Shown one piece after another: positions 42,677 through 50,370 of a DNA stretch of 64,000 nucleotides. Under the pieces are notes generated by a model. That model ran no database searches and was not told the DNA's origin. It was given only the letters and a program-made list of their open reading frames with translations. Both the position numbers and the translations under genes were made by a program. Position 1 is the first letter of the stretch, and each line of letters starts with the position of its first letter. Origin of the DNA: Akkermansiaceae bacterium (GTDB lineage Bacteria; Verrucomicrobiota; Verrucomicrobiia; Verrucomicrobiales; DEV007); assembly GCA_024233005.1 (NCBI GenBank), contig JACKQE010000002.1:434001-498000 (forward strand), given 5' to 3'.

Positions 42677-43873
42677 ATGGCACCGAGCTCCCCACATCGC
42701 TGTTGGAGAACCTTGCCTCTGCGCAAAGTAACGGGCATTTGCTGTCTCTGGCTGGCAAGTATGACCGTCTTTGCGGCGGAGGAAATGCCCGCCTGGTCCG
42801 AGGCAGATGCCGCCAAATACGCCAAGCCGGGGTCTTTCAAGCTGGGGGGCGATCTCTTTCCGGAAGGCGATCTGGCGGCGCCTCCACCCGGGGCTGCTCC
42901 GACCACGGACCGCGTCGCCCAAGTTCCGGATGCGCCGGCACCGACCTTGGGAAACGACCGCCCTCCGGTCCTTACCATGAGGACGCCGGATTTTGCGCCC
43001 AACCCGCTGCCGGTGCCGGAGGCTCTTCCCAATGTCGAGGGGGAGCTGAGGGACAGTTATTTCGCGCTCCGACCGACCCATTATTTGGTGGACCCGCAGG
43101 GGCTTCTGACCGAGCAGCGCACCTATGAGGTCCAGCGTTATTTGGAATACCATGCCGAGGCGGCCGACATTGACATCTACCTCCTGGTGTTCGGTCTCAA
43201 TCAGAATGTTCCCTCCGATATATCGCTCCGGGAATTGCATCAGCGGTGGTTCGGAGACCAACCCGCCGTGTTGGTCACCTACCATCTCGACCATCCTTCG
43301 AAGTCCCAAATTGAATACGGCAGCCGGATCTCCCAGACCATGCGGGAGGATTCGCTTCGGCTGGTGCTGCAGCGCTGCCTACGGGAGGCCCAGATCGCAG
43401 ATGAGCCTCAGGACCAGGTGGAACGTTTCACGTTGGAACTCTCCACCTCCTTGGCAGATGTTTCGGCGGAATTCCGTCGCCTCAGCGGGGGAGGTTTCCC
43501 TGCCGTCGCAGGCAGCGCGCCGCTCAACATACCTGTGGAGGGCCAAGCCAATGGCGGTGTCAGGGCGCATCAGGACATTCCGGATCCGGTTCCGGTGACC
43601 GTGGAGGTGCCCGAACTCGTGCAATCCGGGCGCCAGGCCGGCATGCCTCTGCTCGCCTACTGGCCCATTGCGGCCGGAGCGGCGGGGGTACTGGGGATGT
43701 TTGGCTTTGGAGGTTTGACCCTGGCCCGTTTCCGTCGGCGCGATTCCCTGGATGGTGAGCCGGTGATTTTCCCCGAGCGGGAGCTGCCCATGCGTCTTGG
43801 GGGATCATACAGCGGGGGGGGATTCGTCAGCATGTCCTACGATGTCGATCACGCTCCGAAGAATCCCGACTGA
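42677..43873 (+). CDS. Exported TPM-like protein with C-terminal membrane helix
   Basis: A 398-residue protein. The signal peptide is VTGICCLWLASMTVFA, then a proline-rich linker. A TPM-like domain lies at about 125-265 (YLVDPQGLLTEQRTYEVQRYLEYHAEAADIDIYLLVFGLNQ, IEYGSRISQTMREDSLRLVL). A membrane helix (about 322-345: YWPIAAGAAGVLGMFGFGGLTLARF) and a short cytoplasmic tail with GGSYSGGGFVSMSYD follow. The family comparison is from motifs I remember; a different fold is possible. It is translationally close to its zinc-ribbon neighbour and followed by a nuclease gene 57 bases later. A membrane partner of the cytoplasmic zinc-ribbon protein is a reasonable inference. Confidence 0.72.
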   Translation: MAPSSPHRCWRTLPLRKVTGICCLWLASMTVFAAEEMPAWSEADAAKYAKPGSFKLGGDLFPEGDLAAPPPGAAPTTDRVAQVPDAPAPTLGNDRPPVLTMRTPDFAPNPLPVPEALPNVEGELRDSYFALRPTHYLVDPQGLLTEQRTYEVQRYLEYHAEAADIDIYLLVFGLNQNVPSDISLRELHQRWFGDQPAVLVTYHLDHPSKSQIEYGSRISQTMREDSLRLVLQRCLREAQIADEPQDQVERFTLELSTSLADVSAEFRRLSGGGFPAVAGSAPLNIPVEGQANGGVRAHQDIPDPVPVTVEVPELVQSGRQAGMPLLAYWPIAAGAAGVLGMFGFGGLTLARFRRRDSLDGEPVIFPERELPMRLGGSYSGGGFVSMSYDVDHAPKNPD

Positions 43874-43930
43874 GTCGTTTTCGGCACCCCGGACTTGTCA
43901 CCTGACGTTTCCCGGGCACATTGGAGGGGC

Positions 43931-44752
43931 ATGTCCGATCCCGCGTCATCCCGAACCAAAACATCAGCAAAACCGGGTCGTCTCCAGCTGATGCTGCGTT
44001 ATCTGGTGATTGGCGCCTTGGTGGCGGGGGCCGTCTGGCTCGAAGTCCACGACAAAAGCGGAGCACCCCAAATTCAGGAGAGGGAAACTCCCGGCTTTCA
44101 TCCTCCCCAGGAGAGTGGGTCTGCCACTGCCCGGCCCGCCGCCCCGGACCGGAGTGCCCCGAAACCCGCCCCAGCGAGCCCTCCCAAGCACGTGGAGCCA
44201 GCCTCTCCCGGAGTTCAGGCGAGTTCGACAAAAGTCAACGGTTTCGAGAAACTGGAGGGATGCCGCATCGAACCCCACAAAAACAATGATGGGGATAGTT
44301 TCATGGTGCGCCATGGCAACCGCGTTTTTGAATTGCGGCTGTATTTCGTTGATACGGCGGAGAAATACCTCAGTGACCGTTACGCCGATCAACGGGATCG
44401 CGTTGCCAAACAAGCCAAGGATTTCGGAGGGCTCAGCCTCGAGCAGACGGTGGCTCTGGGGCTGGAAGCCAAGTCCCACACGATGAGTCTGCTGGAGGGA
44501 AAAGCTTTCACCGTCTATACCAAGTGGGAGCGGGTTTACAATGGCGACCGCTATTACGGGTTCGTGGTCCTTCCGGGCAGTGAGGAATACCTTTCTGAAG
44601 AACTGGTGGAGCATGGACTTGGGCGGATTCACACGAAAGGGGAAGCTTCGCCGGATGGCCTTTCTTCGCGCCAGTTCGAGGCCAATCTGCGCGTTCTGGA
44701 GCGTGAAGCCAAATCAAAGCACCTTGGAGCCTGGGGTGCGGGACGTCCTTGA
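43931..44752 (+). CDS. Membrane-anchored thermonuclease (SNase)-like protein
   Basis: A 273-residue protein from the ATG at 43931, which has a GGAGGGG ribosome-binding site; the longer frame from 43895 is not preferred. A membrane helix (about 19-37, LQLMLRYLVIGALVAGAVWL) and a proline/serine-rich linker precede the SNase-like domain (about 112-270). The domain shows CRIEPHKNNDGDSFMVRHGN and FELRLYFVDTAE, then LEAKSHTMSLLEGKAFTVYTKWERVYNGDRYYGFVVL and a final GRIHTKGE. SNase domains cleave DNA and RNA in a calcium-dependent way. The catalytic Glu and Arg residues are likely in LRLYFVDTAE and WERVYNGDRYY. The gene is followed by an SDR gene 18 bases away. Confidence 0.8.
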   Translation: MSDPASSRTKTSAKPGRLQLMLRYLVIGALVAGAVWLEVHDKSGAPQIQERETPGFHPPQESGSATARPAAPDRSAPKPAPASPPKHVEPASPGVQASSTKVNGFEKLEGCRIEPHKNNDGDSFMVRHGNRVFELRLYFVDTAEKYLSDRYADQRDRVAKQAKDFGGLSLEQTVALGLEAKSHTMSLLEGKAFTVYTKWERVYNGDRYYGFVVLPGSEEYLSEELVEHGLGRIHTKGEASPDGLSSRQFEANLRVLEREAKSKHLGAWGAGRP

Positions 44753-44770
44753 GAAAGTTGTTTCATTCCC

Positions 44771-45562
44771 ATGAATGCCACTTTGGAGGGAAAAAGGATT
44801 GCCATCGTGGGAGGGACCACGGGGCTGGGGCTGTCGGCGGCCCAGGCCTTGGTGACCCGGGGCGCCTGGGTGGCCGTTTCTGGCCGCTCACCGGAGAGCT
44901 TGGAGCGTGCGCTGTCCCTCCTTGGTGAGCGGGCTCTCGGCGTGGTGGGGGATGCCGCCGTGTCCGGCAGCTCGGAAACGCTGGTCGCCAAGCTTGTCGA
45001 GACCAGGGGAGGGCTGGATGGGCTCTATCACGTCGCTGGTGGGAGCGGGCGCTCCTGGGGGGACGGACCTCTCCACGAATTGACTGACGATGGCTGGTCC
45101 CGGACTCTGGACCTGAATCTCACCTCTCTGATGCTTTCCAACCGGGCTGCCGTGAAACAATTCCGCAGTCAGGGAACGGGTGGAGCCCTGCTCAACATGG
45201 GGTCGGTGCTGGGTTTTTCCCCTTCGCCGGAACATTTCTCGGCCCATGCCTATGCCGCCGCGAAGTCCGCCGTGATCGGTTTCTCGCGCTCTCTCGCGGC
45301 CCGGTATGCATGCGACAACATTCGCGTCAATGTGATCGCTCCCGCGCTCGTCGAAACCCCCATGTCGCAACGGGCCCGGGAGAACGACGACATCATGCGT
45401 TTCATCCAAGCCAAACAGCCCCTCGACGGAGGGCGGATCGGCCTGCCTGGGGATCTCGATGAAGCGGTCTGTTTTCTCCTGGGCTCCGGCGCGGCATTCG
45501 TCACCGGCCAAGTGCTGGCCGTGGATGGGGGCTGGTGTGTCAGCGAAGGCAGGGACTGGTAA
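44771..45562 (+). CDS. Short-chain dehydrogenase/reductase
   Basis: A 263-residue SDR of the classical type. The nucleotide-binding motif is GGTTGLG (residues 14-20). The catalytic set is Ser145, Tyr161 and Lys165 (LNMGSVLG, AYAAAKSAVIGFSRSLA). The late INVIAPALVETPMSQR-like segment NIRVNVIAPALVETPMS and the final VTGQVLAVDGGWCVS are typical. The preference for NADH or NADPH and the substrate cannot be fixed. It lies 18 bases after the nuclease gene and is convergent with the sigma factor gene (16-base gap). The relation to these neighbours is unclear. Confidence 0.92.
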   Translation: MNATLEGKRIAIVGGTTGLGLSAAQALVTRGAWVAVSGRSPESLERALSLLGERALGVVGDAAVSGSSETLVAKLVETRGGLDGLYHVAGGSGRSWGDGPLHELTDDGWSRTLDLNLTSLMLSNRAAVKQFRSQGTGGALLNMGSVLGFSPSPEHFSAHAYAAAKSAVIGFSRSLAARYACDNIRVNVIAPALVETPMSQRARENDDIMRFIQAKQPLDGGRIGLPGDLDEAVCFLLGSGAAFVTGQVLAVDGGWCVSEGRDW

Positions 45563-45578
45563 GAGTGGCGGTTCCCGA

Positions 45579-46205
45579 TCAGTTTCGGCTGAGCTGTGGA
45601 GACACCAAGCGGTTCAGTTTCTGCAGGCCCCGGCGGATGCGTGCTTTGATGGTCCCAAGCGGGGTCTCCAGCCGCTGGGCGATCTCCTGCTGGGTCAGAC
45701 CTTCAAAAAAGGCGAGCTGGATCGCTTGTTGTTGGTCCGGACCCAATTGCAGAATGGCGTGGCGCACCGTCACACACTCGTCCCGCAATTGCAGTTCGTG
45801 GTCTGCTTTGCCGTCCACCAAGCCCTGATCCCCCACATCTTCAGCGTAGGCCTGATAGGCTTCCGCAAGGCGCGATTGCCGCTGCCGCAGGCGCAAGCGG
45901 TCAATGGACCGGTTGCGAATCATGGTCGTGAGCCAAGTCGTCACCGATCCTCGAGAAGGATCGAAGAAGGCCGCTTTGCGCCAAACCTGGGCCATGACCT
46001 CTTGCAGGGTGTCCTCAGCATCCTCGCGGGAATGCAGGACTGCAAAGGCAATGCCCAAGAGTCGGTTTTTGTGGCGCTCCAACAGCCCATGGATACAGCG
46101 GCGGTCTCCATTGGCGATGCCCCGGAGGAGGCGTTCGTCTCCGTCATCCAAGGGTTTGGCTGGAGCAATGGATGGGTTCAGGTAGGTGTGGGTGTTTGCT
46201 CTCAT
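45579..46205 (-). CDS. ECF-type RNA polymerase sigma factor
   Basis: A 208-residue sigma factor starting at the ATG at 46205. Region 2 reads HKNRLLGIAFAVLHSREDAEDTLQEVMAQVW and FFDPSRGSVTTWLTTMIRNRSIDRLR, and region 4 ILQLGPDQQQAIQLAFFEGLTQQEIAQRLETPLGTIKARI. These fit the ECF or SigK-like group. No anti-sigma gene is beside it: the downstream gene is convergent and unrelated. The upstream region is AT-rich and holds a palindrome listed separately. It could respond to an exported or cytoplasmic anti-sigma factor encoded elsewhere. Confidence 0.93.
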   Translation of the reverse strand: MRANTHTYLNPSIAPAKPLDDGDERLLRGIANGDRRCIHGLLERHKNRLLGIAFAVLHSREDAEDTLQEVMAQVWRKAAFFDPSRGSVTTWLTTMIRNRSIDRLRLRQRQSRLAEAYQAYAEDVGDQGLVDGKADHELQLRDECVTVRHAILQLGPDQQQAIQLAFFEGLTQQEIAQRLETPLGTIKARIRRGLQKLNRLVSPQLSRN

Positions 46206-46253
46206 ATAAATTTACTTAATAATAGGCCTTAAAATATATCCAGAAGTTTTTGG

Positions 46254-46268
46254 ATTAGAATTTCTAAT
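46254..46268. promoter_or_regulatory. Perfect 15-base palindrome between the sigma factor and the 46446 gene
   Basis: ATTAGAATTTCTAAT has 7-base arms around a central T. It lies in the 240-base AT-rich intergenic region between two divergent genes, 7 bases upstream of a TTGACA (46275-46280) that faces the plus-strand operon. This is a typical place for an operator or activator site. No good -10 box was found at the right distance (TATCGA at 15 bases is weak). The remaining intergenic sequence shows no gene. Confidence 0.4.
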
Positions 46269-46445
46269 TGAAATTTGACAGCCATTCTTGCGCCTTATCG
46301 ATTGAGCGAGGGGTGCCTGAGCGGTTCCAGGGACATTGAAAAAAAACCGAAATGCCGCGCAAAAATTCCCGTCTCAACGATGGTGACGAAGGGAAACGGC
46401 CCGGCTGATGGGCGATTGGGTTCTCCCTCTCCATCGCAAGCGATC

Positions 46446-47078
46446 ATGAGACAGCCACTCCTCATCAAAACAGGACTCGCCCTGATCCTCCTTTGGGCCG
46501 TAGCATGGGGACTTCACCAATGGGCAGGCAGTGCCAAACCCACTCCGGAAAAGGTGCTGGGTTACTTGGAGACCCGGCCTCTCCAATCCCAAGCTGATGA
46601 TGAAGGCCGCCGTGAAGTCGTCATCAAGGTCGCGGACATGCTCAATGGTCTGGAAAATGACCAAATGAGCCAGCTTTTTACCAAAGCGGCGCAGGATCCG
46701 GAGGCCAAAGCCGAGCAGTCCTGGCGGAAGGATTTTTTCGAAGCCATGCGTCCGGAAGAGCAGAAGTTGTTCATGGAGCGGCGGGTTGGCCGGGCCTTTG
46801 ACCAGATGATGAATGCTTTCAACGACATGGACAAAGAAGAGCGACGCACTCTGGTGAAACGCACGTTGCAGCAGATGCGCGACAATAAGGGCCGTGAATC
46901 TGATATCCAGCGCCTGGAGGCCGCCGATGCTGAGCTGGCTGAGAAGGTCGTCAATGAAGGCCTCCGCTCCTACTACCAACAGGCCAATGCGGAGACCAAA
47001 ATGGACCTCGCACCTCTCCTTGAACAAATGCAGCAGACCATCAGCATTGGCGGCGGACCCCCGCGGAGAAAACCATGA
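46446..47078 (+). CDS. Membrane-anchored helical protein of unknown function
   Basis: A 210-residue protein from the ATG at 46446; the longer frame upstream has no support. One membrane helix (about 6-25, LLIKTGLALILLWAVAWGLHQW) is followed by a purely helical, highly charged domain (about 40-195) with repeated features such as FFEAMRPEEQKLFMERRVGRAFDQMMNAFNDMDKEERRTLVKRTLQQM. The tail is GGGPPRRKP. I do not recognise a family. Its stop overlaps the start of the pseudopilin gene, so the two are translationally coupled, and it may be an accessory factor of that system. Confidence 0.75.
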   Translation: MRQPLLIKTGLALILLWAVAWGLHQWAGSAKPTPEKVLGYLETRPLQSQADDEGRREVVIKVADMLNGLENDQMSQLFTKAAQDPEAKAEQSWRKDFFEAMRPEEQKLFMERRVGRAFDQMMNAFNDMDKEERRTLVKRTLQQMRDNKGRESDIQRLEAADAELAEKVVNEGLRSYYQQANAETKMDLAPLLEQMQQTISIGGGPPRRKP

Positions 47079-47626
47079 ATCCGGTCTGTTTCCAGTCCAG
47101 GCCACTGAGGTCCCGCGGCATGACTTTGACTGAAATCCTGGTTGCCGTGGTGATCCTGGCTCTCCTCATGGGCATTGCCTTCCCCGCATACCGTGGATTG
47201 CAAAGCAGGGCTCGGGCCACCCAGTGCATGGCCCACCTGCGCCAGATCGGTGCTTCGCTGAACCTGTATGCCGGTGATCATGGGTTGAGGTTCCCTATTA
47301 TGGTCGCGATCCGGGAGGACAAGAATGACGACCAACCGGCTCTGGACACCGTCCTCGCTCCTTATGTCAACGAAGGGGATCAGTCGTTCTGTTGTCCGGG
47401 TGACCACAAGGACCTCTGCGAAAAGACCGGCACCAGCTATCTGTGGAACAGCGTGCTCAATGGGCAACGGATTGGGGATCTGAACTTTCTAGGCATCACC
47501 AAAAACGAATCAGGCATTCCCTTGGTCGCGGACAAGGAAAACTTCCACCCTTCCGTGGGAGACCAGGTCAACATTCTCTATGGAGACGGTCATGTGGATA
47601 AGAATCTGACGTTCACCGTCGACTGA
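47075..47626 (+). CDS. Type IV pilin-like / type II secretion pseudopilin
   Basis: A 183-residue protein whose ATG overlaps the previous stop (ATGA). The N-terminus has the type IV prepilin signal: a leader ending in RG, then MTLTEILVAVVILALLMGIAFPAYRGLQ with glutamate at position +5 after the cleavage site. The globular part contains SARATQCMAHLRQIGASLNLYAGDHG, cysteines CCPGD and a final ILYGDGHVDKNLTFTVD, which resembles the DUF1559-like pseudopilins common in this group. Prepilin peptidase and assembly genes are not nearby. Confidence 0.85.
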   Translation: MNPVCFQSRPLRSRGMTLTEILVAVVILALLMGIAFPAYRGLQSRARATQCMAHLRQIGASLNLYAGDHGLRFPIMVAIREDKNDDQPALDTVLAPYVNEGDQSFCCPGDHKDLCEKTGTSYLWNSVLNGQRIGDLNFLGITKNESGIPLVADKENFHPSVGDQVNILYGDGHVDKNLTFTVD

Positions 47627-47628
47627 GT

Positions 47629-48558
47629 ATGAGCAGCGCTGATGCTTCCACCGAGGCCAAGGGGCCTCCGTTGCTCAAAGTCTCAGGCTTGCGGAAATGC
47701 TTTGCCCGGCGTCCGGCGCTCCACGGGCTCGATTTTGAAGTTCGCGATGGCGAAATTTTTGGTCTTTTGGGCCATAACGGCTCCGGAAAAAGCACTACCA
47801 TCGGCATCATTCTAGGGCTGGTGCATGCAGATGGCGGGCTGGTGGAGGTGGCCGGCATTTCCGTGGCCCGGGAGCGGGAGCGGGCCATGCGGCAGGTGGG
47901 CGCTATCTTTGAGTCGCCCCGGTTCTATGAATATCTGACCGGGTGGAGGAATCTCCAGGTGCTGACTTCCTTCTCCGGTGGAGTGAGCCGAGCTGCCATG
48001 GAAGAAGCGGTACGCTGGGTCGGGCTCGAAGACCGCATCCACGATCAGGTTGGCACTTACAGTCAGGGCATGCGCCAGCGGCTTGCGCTTGCCCAGGCAT
48101 TGCTGCCCCGGCCCCGGCTCTTGATTCTCGATGAGCCGACGAACGGGCTGGATCCCGACGGAATCGTCGATCTCCGTCACCGGATCCGCAAGTTGCGCGA
48201 TGATTTCGCCATCACGGTCATCGTGTGTTCGCATCTTCTTGTCGAGGTCGAGCAACTTTGTGACCGGGTGGTCATCCTGCGCAGTGGGCACAAGGTGTAC
48301 GAGGGCGCCTGCCGGGGGCTGGAGGAACCCGGACGCCGCTACCGTCTCGAGGCCGAGCCGAGGGATGCCATGCTCGGGGTCTTGCACCAGCTTGGCGGTT
48401 CTCTCCTCCCCGATGGCGAAGTCTTTCTTCCTGACGCGACCGATGTTGCCGATCTGGTCAAGGGACTCGTCTCGGCGGGAGTCGCGATCCGCGGGCTGAC
48501 CCGCCAGGAGCGCACTCTCGAACAGGTTTATCTGGAAACCCGCACCGGCTCCCCTTGA
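47629..48558 (+). CDS. ABC transporter ATP-binding protein (ABC-2 type)
   Basis: A 309-residue ATPase. The Walker A loop is GHNGSGKST (residues 48-56), the signature is YSQGMRQRLALAQ and the Walker B with following motif is LLILDEPTNGLDPDG; the His-loop is near VIVCSHLLVEVEQL. The last 90 residues form a typical C-terminal extension of ABC-2 drug or lipid exporters. It begins two bases after the pseudopilin stop and is followed one base later by its permease. The substrate is unknown. Its linkage to a pseudopilin suggests that the four genes 46446-49411 form one transcript. Confidence 0.93.
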   Translation: MSSADASTEAKGPPLLKVSGLRKCFARRPALHGLDFEVRDGEIFGLLGHNGSGKSTTIGIILGLVHADGGLVEVAGISVARERERAMRQVGAIFESPRFYEYLTGWRNLQVLTSFSGGVSRAAMEEAVRWVGLEDRIHDQVGTYSQGMRQRLALAQALLPRPRLLILDEPTNGLDPDGIVDLRHRIRKLRDDFAITVIVCSHLLVEVEQLCDRVVILRSGHKVYEGACRGLEEPGRRYRLEAEPRDAMLGVLHQLGGSLLPDGEVFLPDATDVADLVKGLVSAGVAIRGLTRQERTLEQVYLETRTGSP

Positions 48559-48559
48559 G

Positions 48560-49411
48560 ATGAAAGATTTTCTGGCACAACTCGGGTGGGAACTTTACCG
48601 CATGTTCGTGCGGAAGCGCACGTGGATTGGTTTCTGGGTCTTTCTGGCGCTGGAGGGGGCGATTCTCGGCTTGCTGCACCTTCCCCGGATCAACGAGGCC
48701 GTGATCCGAATCATCGGGCGCAGCACCGGTTCCCTCGACACGTATTTTTCGGCCCTCACGGTGGCCTTCATCATCCTGCTGTTCACGGTTTTCCTCCTCG
48801 GGGCGGTGGCCCTCTCGCTCGTTTGCGGCGACATTCTCGCCAAAGAACAGGAGGATGGGAATCTGCGCCTTTTGCTGGCGCGGCCGGTCTCTCGTCTCCG
48901 TCTCTTGGTAGTGAAATACCTCGCCTGCCAGATCTACACGGCACTTTTTTTCTCCTTCGTGGTCCTCCTCGCTTTTCTGGTGGGACTGGCCTATCGGGGT
49001 TGGGGCGGGGGCATGCTGGTCCTGCCCTCACCGGAAAAACCACAGATTTCGCTCTTTGACTGGGGGGAAGGTCTGGGGCGGCTTGCTCTGTTGGTTCCCT
49101 TTTTCACGGTGGTTTACCTACCGGTGACGAGTCTGTCGTTCTGTTTTTCCTGCACCCGGATGAAGCCCGCTTCCGCGACGATCATCACCATCTCCATTCT
49201 GATGGCGGACTTTGTTCTCGCGAAGATCCCTTGGTTTGAGGACTACAAGCACTGGTTCATCACCCCCCGGATGGAGAAATGGGTCTATGCCGTGCACCAG
49301 CACATCCCTTGGCCCGCAGTTTGGGAAACCGCGATCCAACTCGGTACGATCGGCTTCACTGCTTTCATCATCGGTTGGTTTGTCTTCGAGCGCCGGGATC
49401 TGAAATCCTGA
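48560..49411 (+). CDS. ABC-2 type transporter permease
   Basis: A 283-residue membrane protein. Membrane helices are apparent at about 23-42, 65-90, 120-145, 170-195, 205-225 and 255-278. FFLLGAVALSLVCGDILAKEQEDGNLRLLLARPVSR is a typical conserved stretch of ABC-2 permeases (here preceded by LLFTVFLLGAVAL). The C-terminus ends in FVFERRDLKS. It forms the transporter with the ATPase encoded one base upstream. No substrate-binding protein or second permease is seen, so a dimer of this subunit is likely. Confidence 0.9.
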   Translation: MKDFLAQLGWELYRMFVRKRTWIGFWVFLALEGAILGLLHLPRINEAVIRIIGRSTGSLDTYFSALTVAFIILLFTVFLLGAVALSLVCGDILAKEQEDGNLRLLLARPVSRLRLLVVKYLACQIYTALFFSFVVLLAFLVGLAYRGWGGGMLVLPSPEKPQISLFDWGEGLGRLALLVPFFTVVYLPVTSLSFCFSCTRMKPASATIITISILMADFVLAKIPWFEDYKHWFITPRMEKWVYAVHQHIPWPAVWETAIQLGTIGFTAFIIGWFVFERRDLKS

Positions 49412-49485
49412 GCCTTGGAACCATGATTAGGGCTCATCGAGTGACCGCACACCAGAGGAACCGTTTTTCCTGTCCTCGGCGACCG

Positions 49486-50352
49486 TCACGTGGTGCTGGG
49501 GCCGGTCCAGTGGAGGTTGTCGATGAGCCGGGTCTTTCCAAAAAAGACAGCGAGTGCGACAAGCACACCCTCCGCAGGGTGGATGGTCCCGACCCAGGGT
49601 TCCAGGGTGTCGGGATGCATGACCGCGAGGTAGTCCGTTTTTCCGAGCGGACTTTCCCGCAGCACCGCCCCGACGATCTGGCTGATCTGGTGGGGATCGC
49701 GCTCCCCTTCATCCAGCGCTTTCCGGGCGGCTCCCAACGCTTGTGAAAGCACCACTGCCCCGGCCCGTTCCTCTGGATTCAAATAGGCATTGCGGGAACT
49801 CATCGCAAGGCCGTCCGGCTCCCGGATGGTGGGGCTGGCCAGAATGGTGACCGGGAAATCGAGATCCCTGACCAGCCGGCGGATGATGGCTAGCTGCTGG
49901 AAATCTTTTTGACCGAATACTGCGGCATCGGGTTGGATCAAATTGAAAAGCTTCGCCACCACCGTGCAAACGCCCGCGAAGTGCCCCGGTCGGCTGGCCC
50001 CGCAAAGGCCCCGGGAGAGTTGGTCCTCCACAATGCGGACGGAGGCATCGGGACGGTACATGACCTCCACCGAAGGAACAAAGACAGCATCGACGCCCCG
50101 GGATCGGCATTTCTCCCAATCGTCTTCCCAGGGGCGTGGATAGGTCGAAAGATCTTCCGTGGGTGCAAATTGCGTTGGATTGACAAAAATGCTGACAATG
50201 ACTTCCCCCCGGTCCCCGGCTTCAGCTCGTGCCCTGTCGATCAGGCTGAGATGCCCTTCGTGGAGAGCTCCCATGGTGGGGACAAACACCCGGGGATGGA
50301 TGCCCCGGCCAGTCCAAGCCCGCAACTCGGGGATCTCACGGAGAATGTGCAT
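49486..50352 (-). CDS. panC: Pantothenate synthetase
   Basis: A 288-residue cytoplasmic enzyme. The nucleotide-binding HxxH-type motif is in PTMGALHEGH (residues 25-34, His31 and His34). IVSIFVNPTQFAPTEDLSTYPR, SRPGHFAGVCTVVAKLFNLIQPD, FGQKDFQQLAIIRRLV and GLAMSSRNAYL are all typical of PanC. It condenses D-pantoate and beta-alanine using ATP, the last step of pantothenate synthesis. Its upstream gene ends 18 bases before its start, suggesting that ruvA, the unknown gene and panC form one transcript. No panB or panD is visible. Confidence 0.95.
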   Translation of the reverse strand: MHILREIPELRAWTGRGIHPRVFVPTMGALHEGHLSLIDRARAEAGDRGEVIVSIFVNPTQFAPTEDLSTYPRPWEDDWEKCRSRGVDAVFVPSVEVMYRPDASVRIVEDQLSRGLCGASRPGHFAGVCTVVAKLFNLIQPDAAVFGQKDFQQLAIIRRLVRDLDFPVTILASPTIREPDGLAMSSRNAYLNPEERAGAVVLSQALGAARKALDEGERDPHQISQIVGAVLRESPLGKTDYLAVMHPDTLEPWVGTIHPAEGVLVALAVFFGKTRLIDNLHWTGPSTT

Positions 50353-50370
50353 GCAGTCGGCGGTTGAGCT

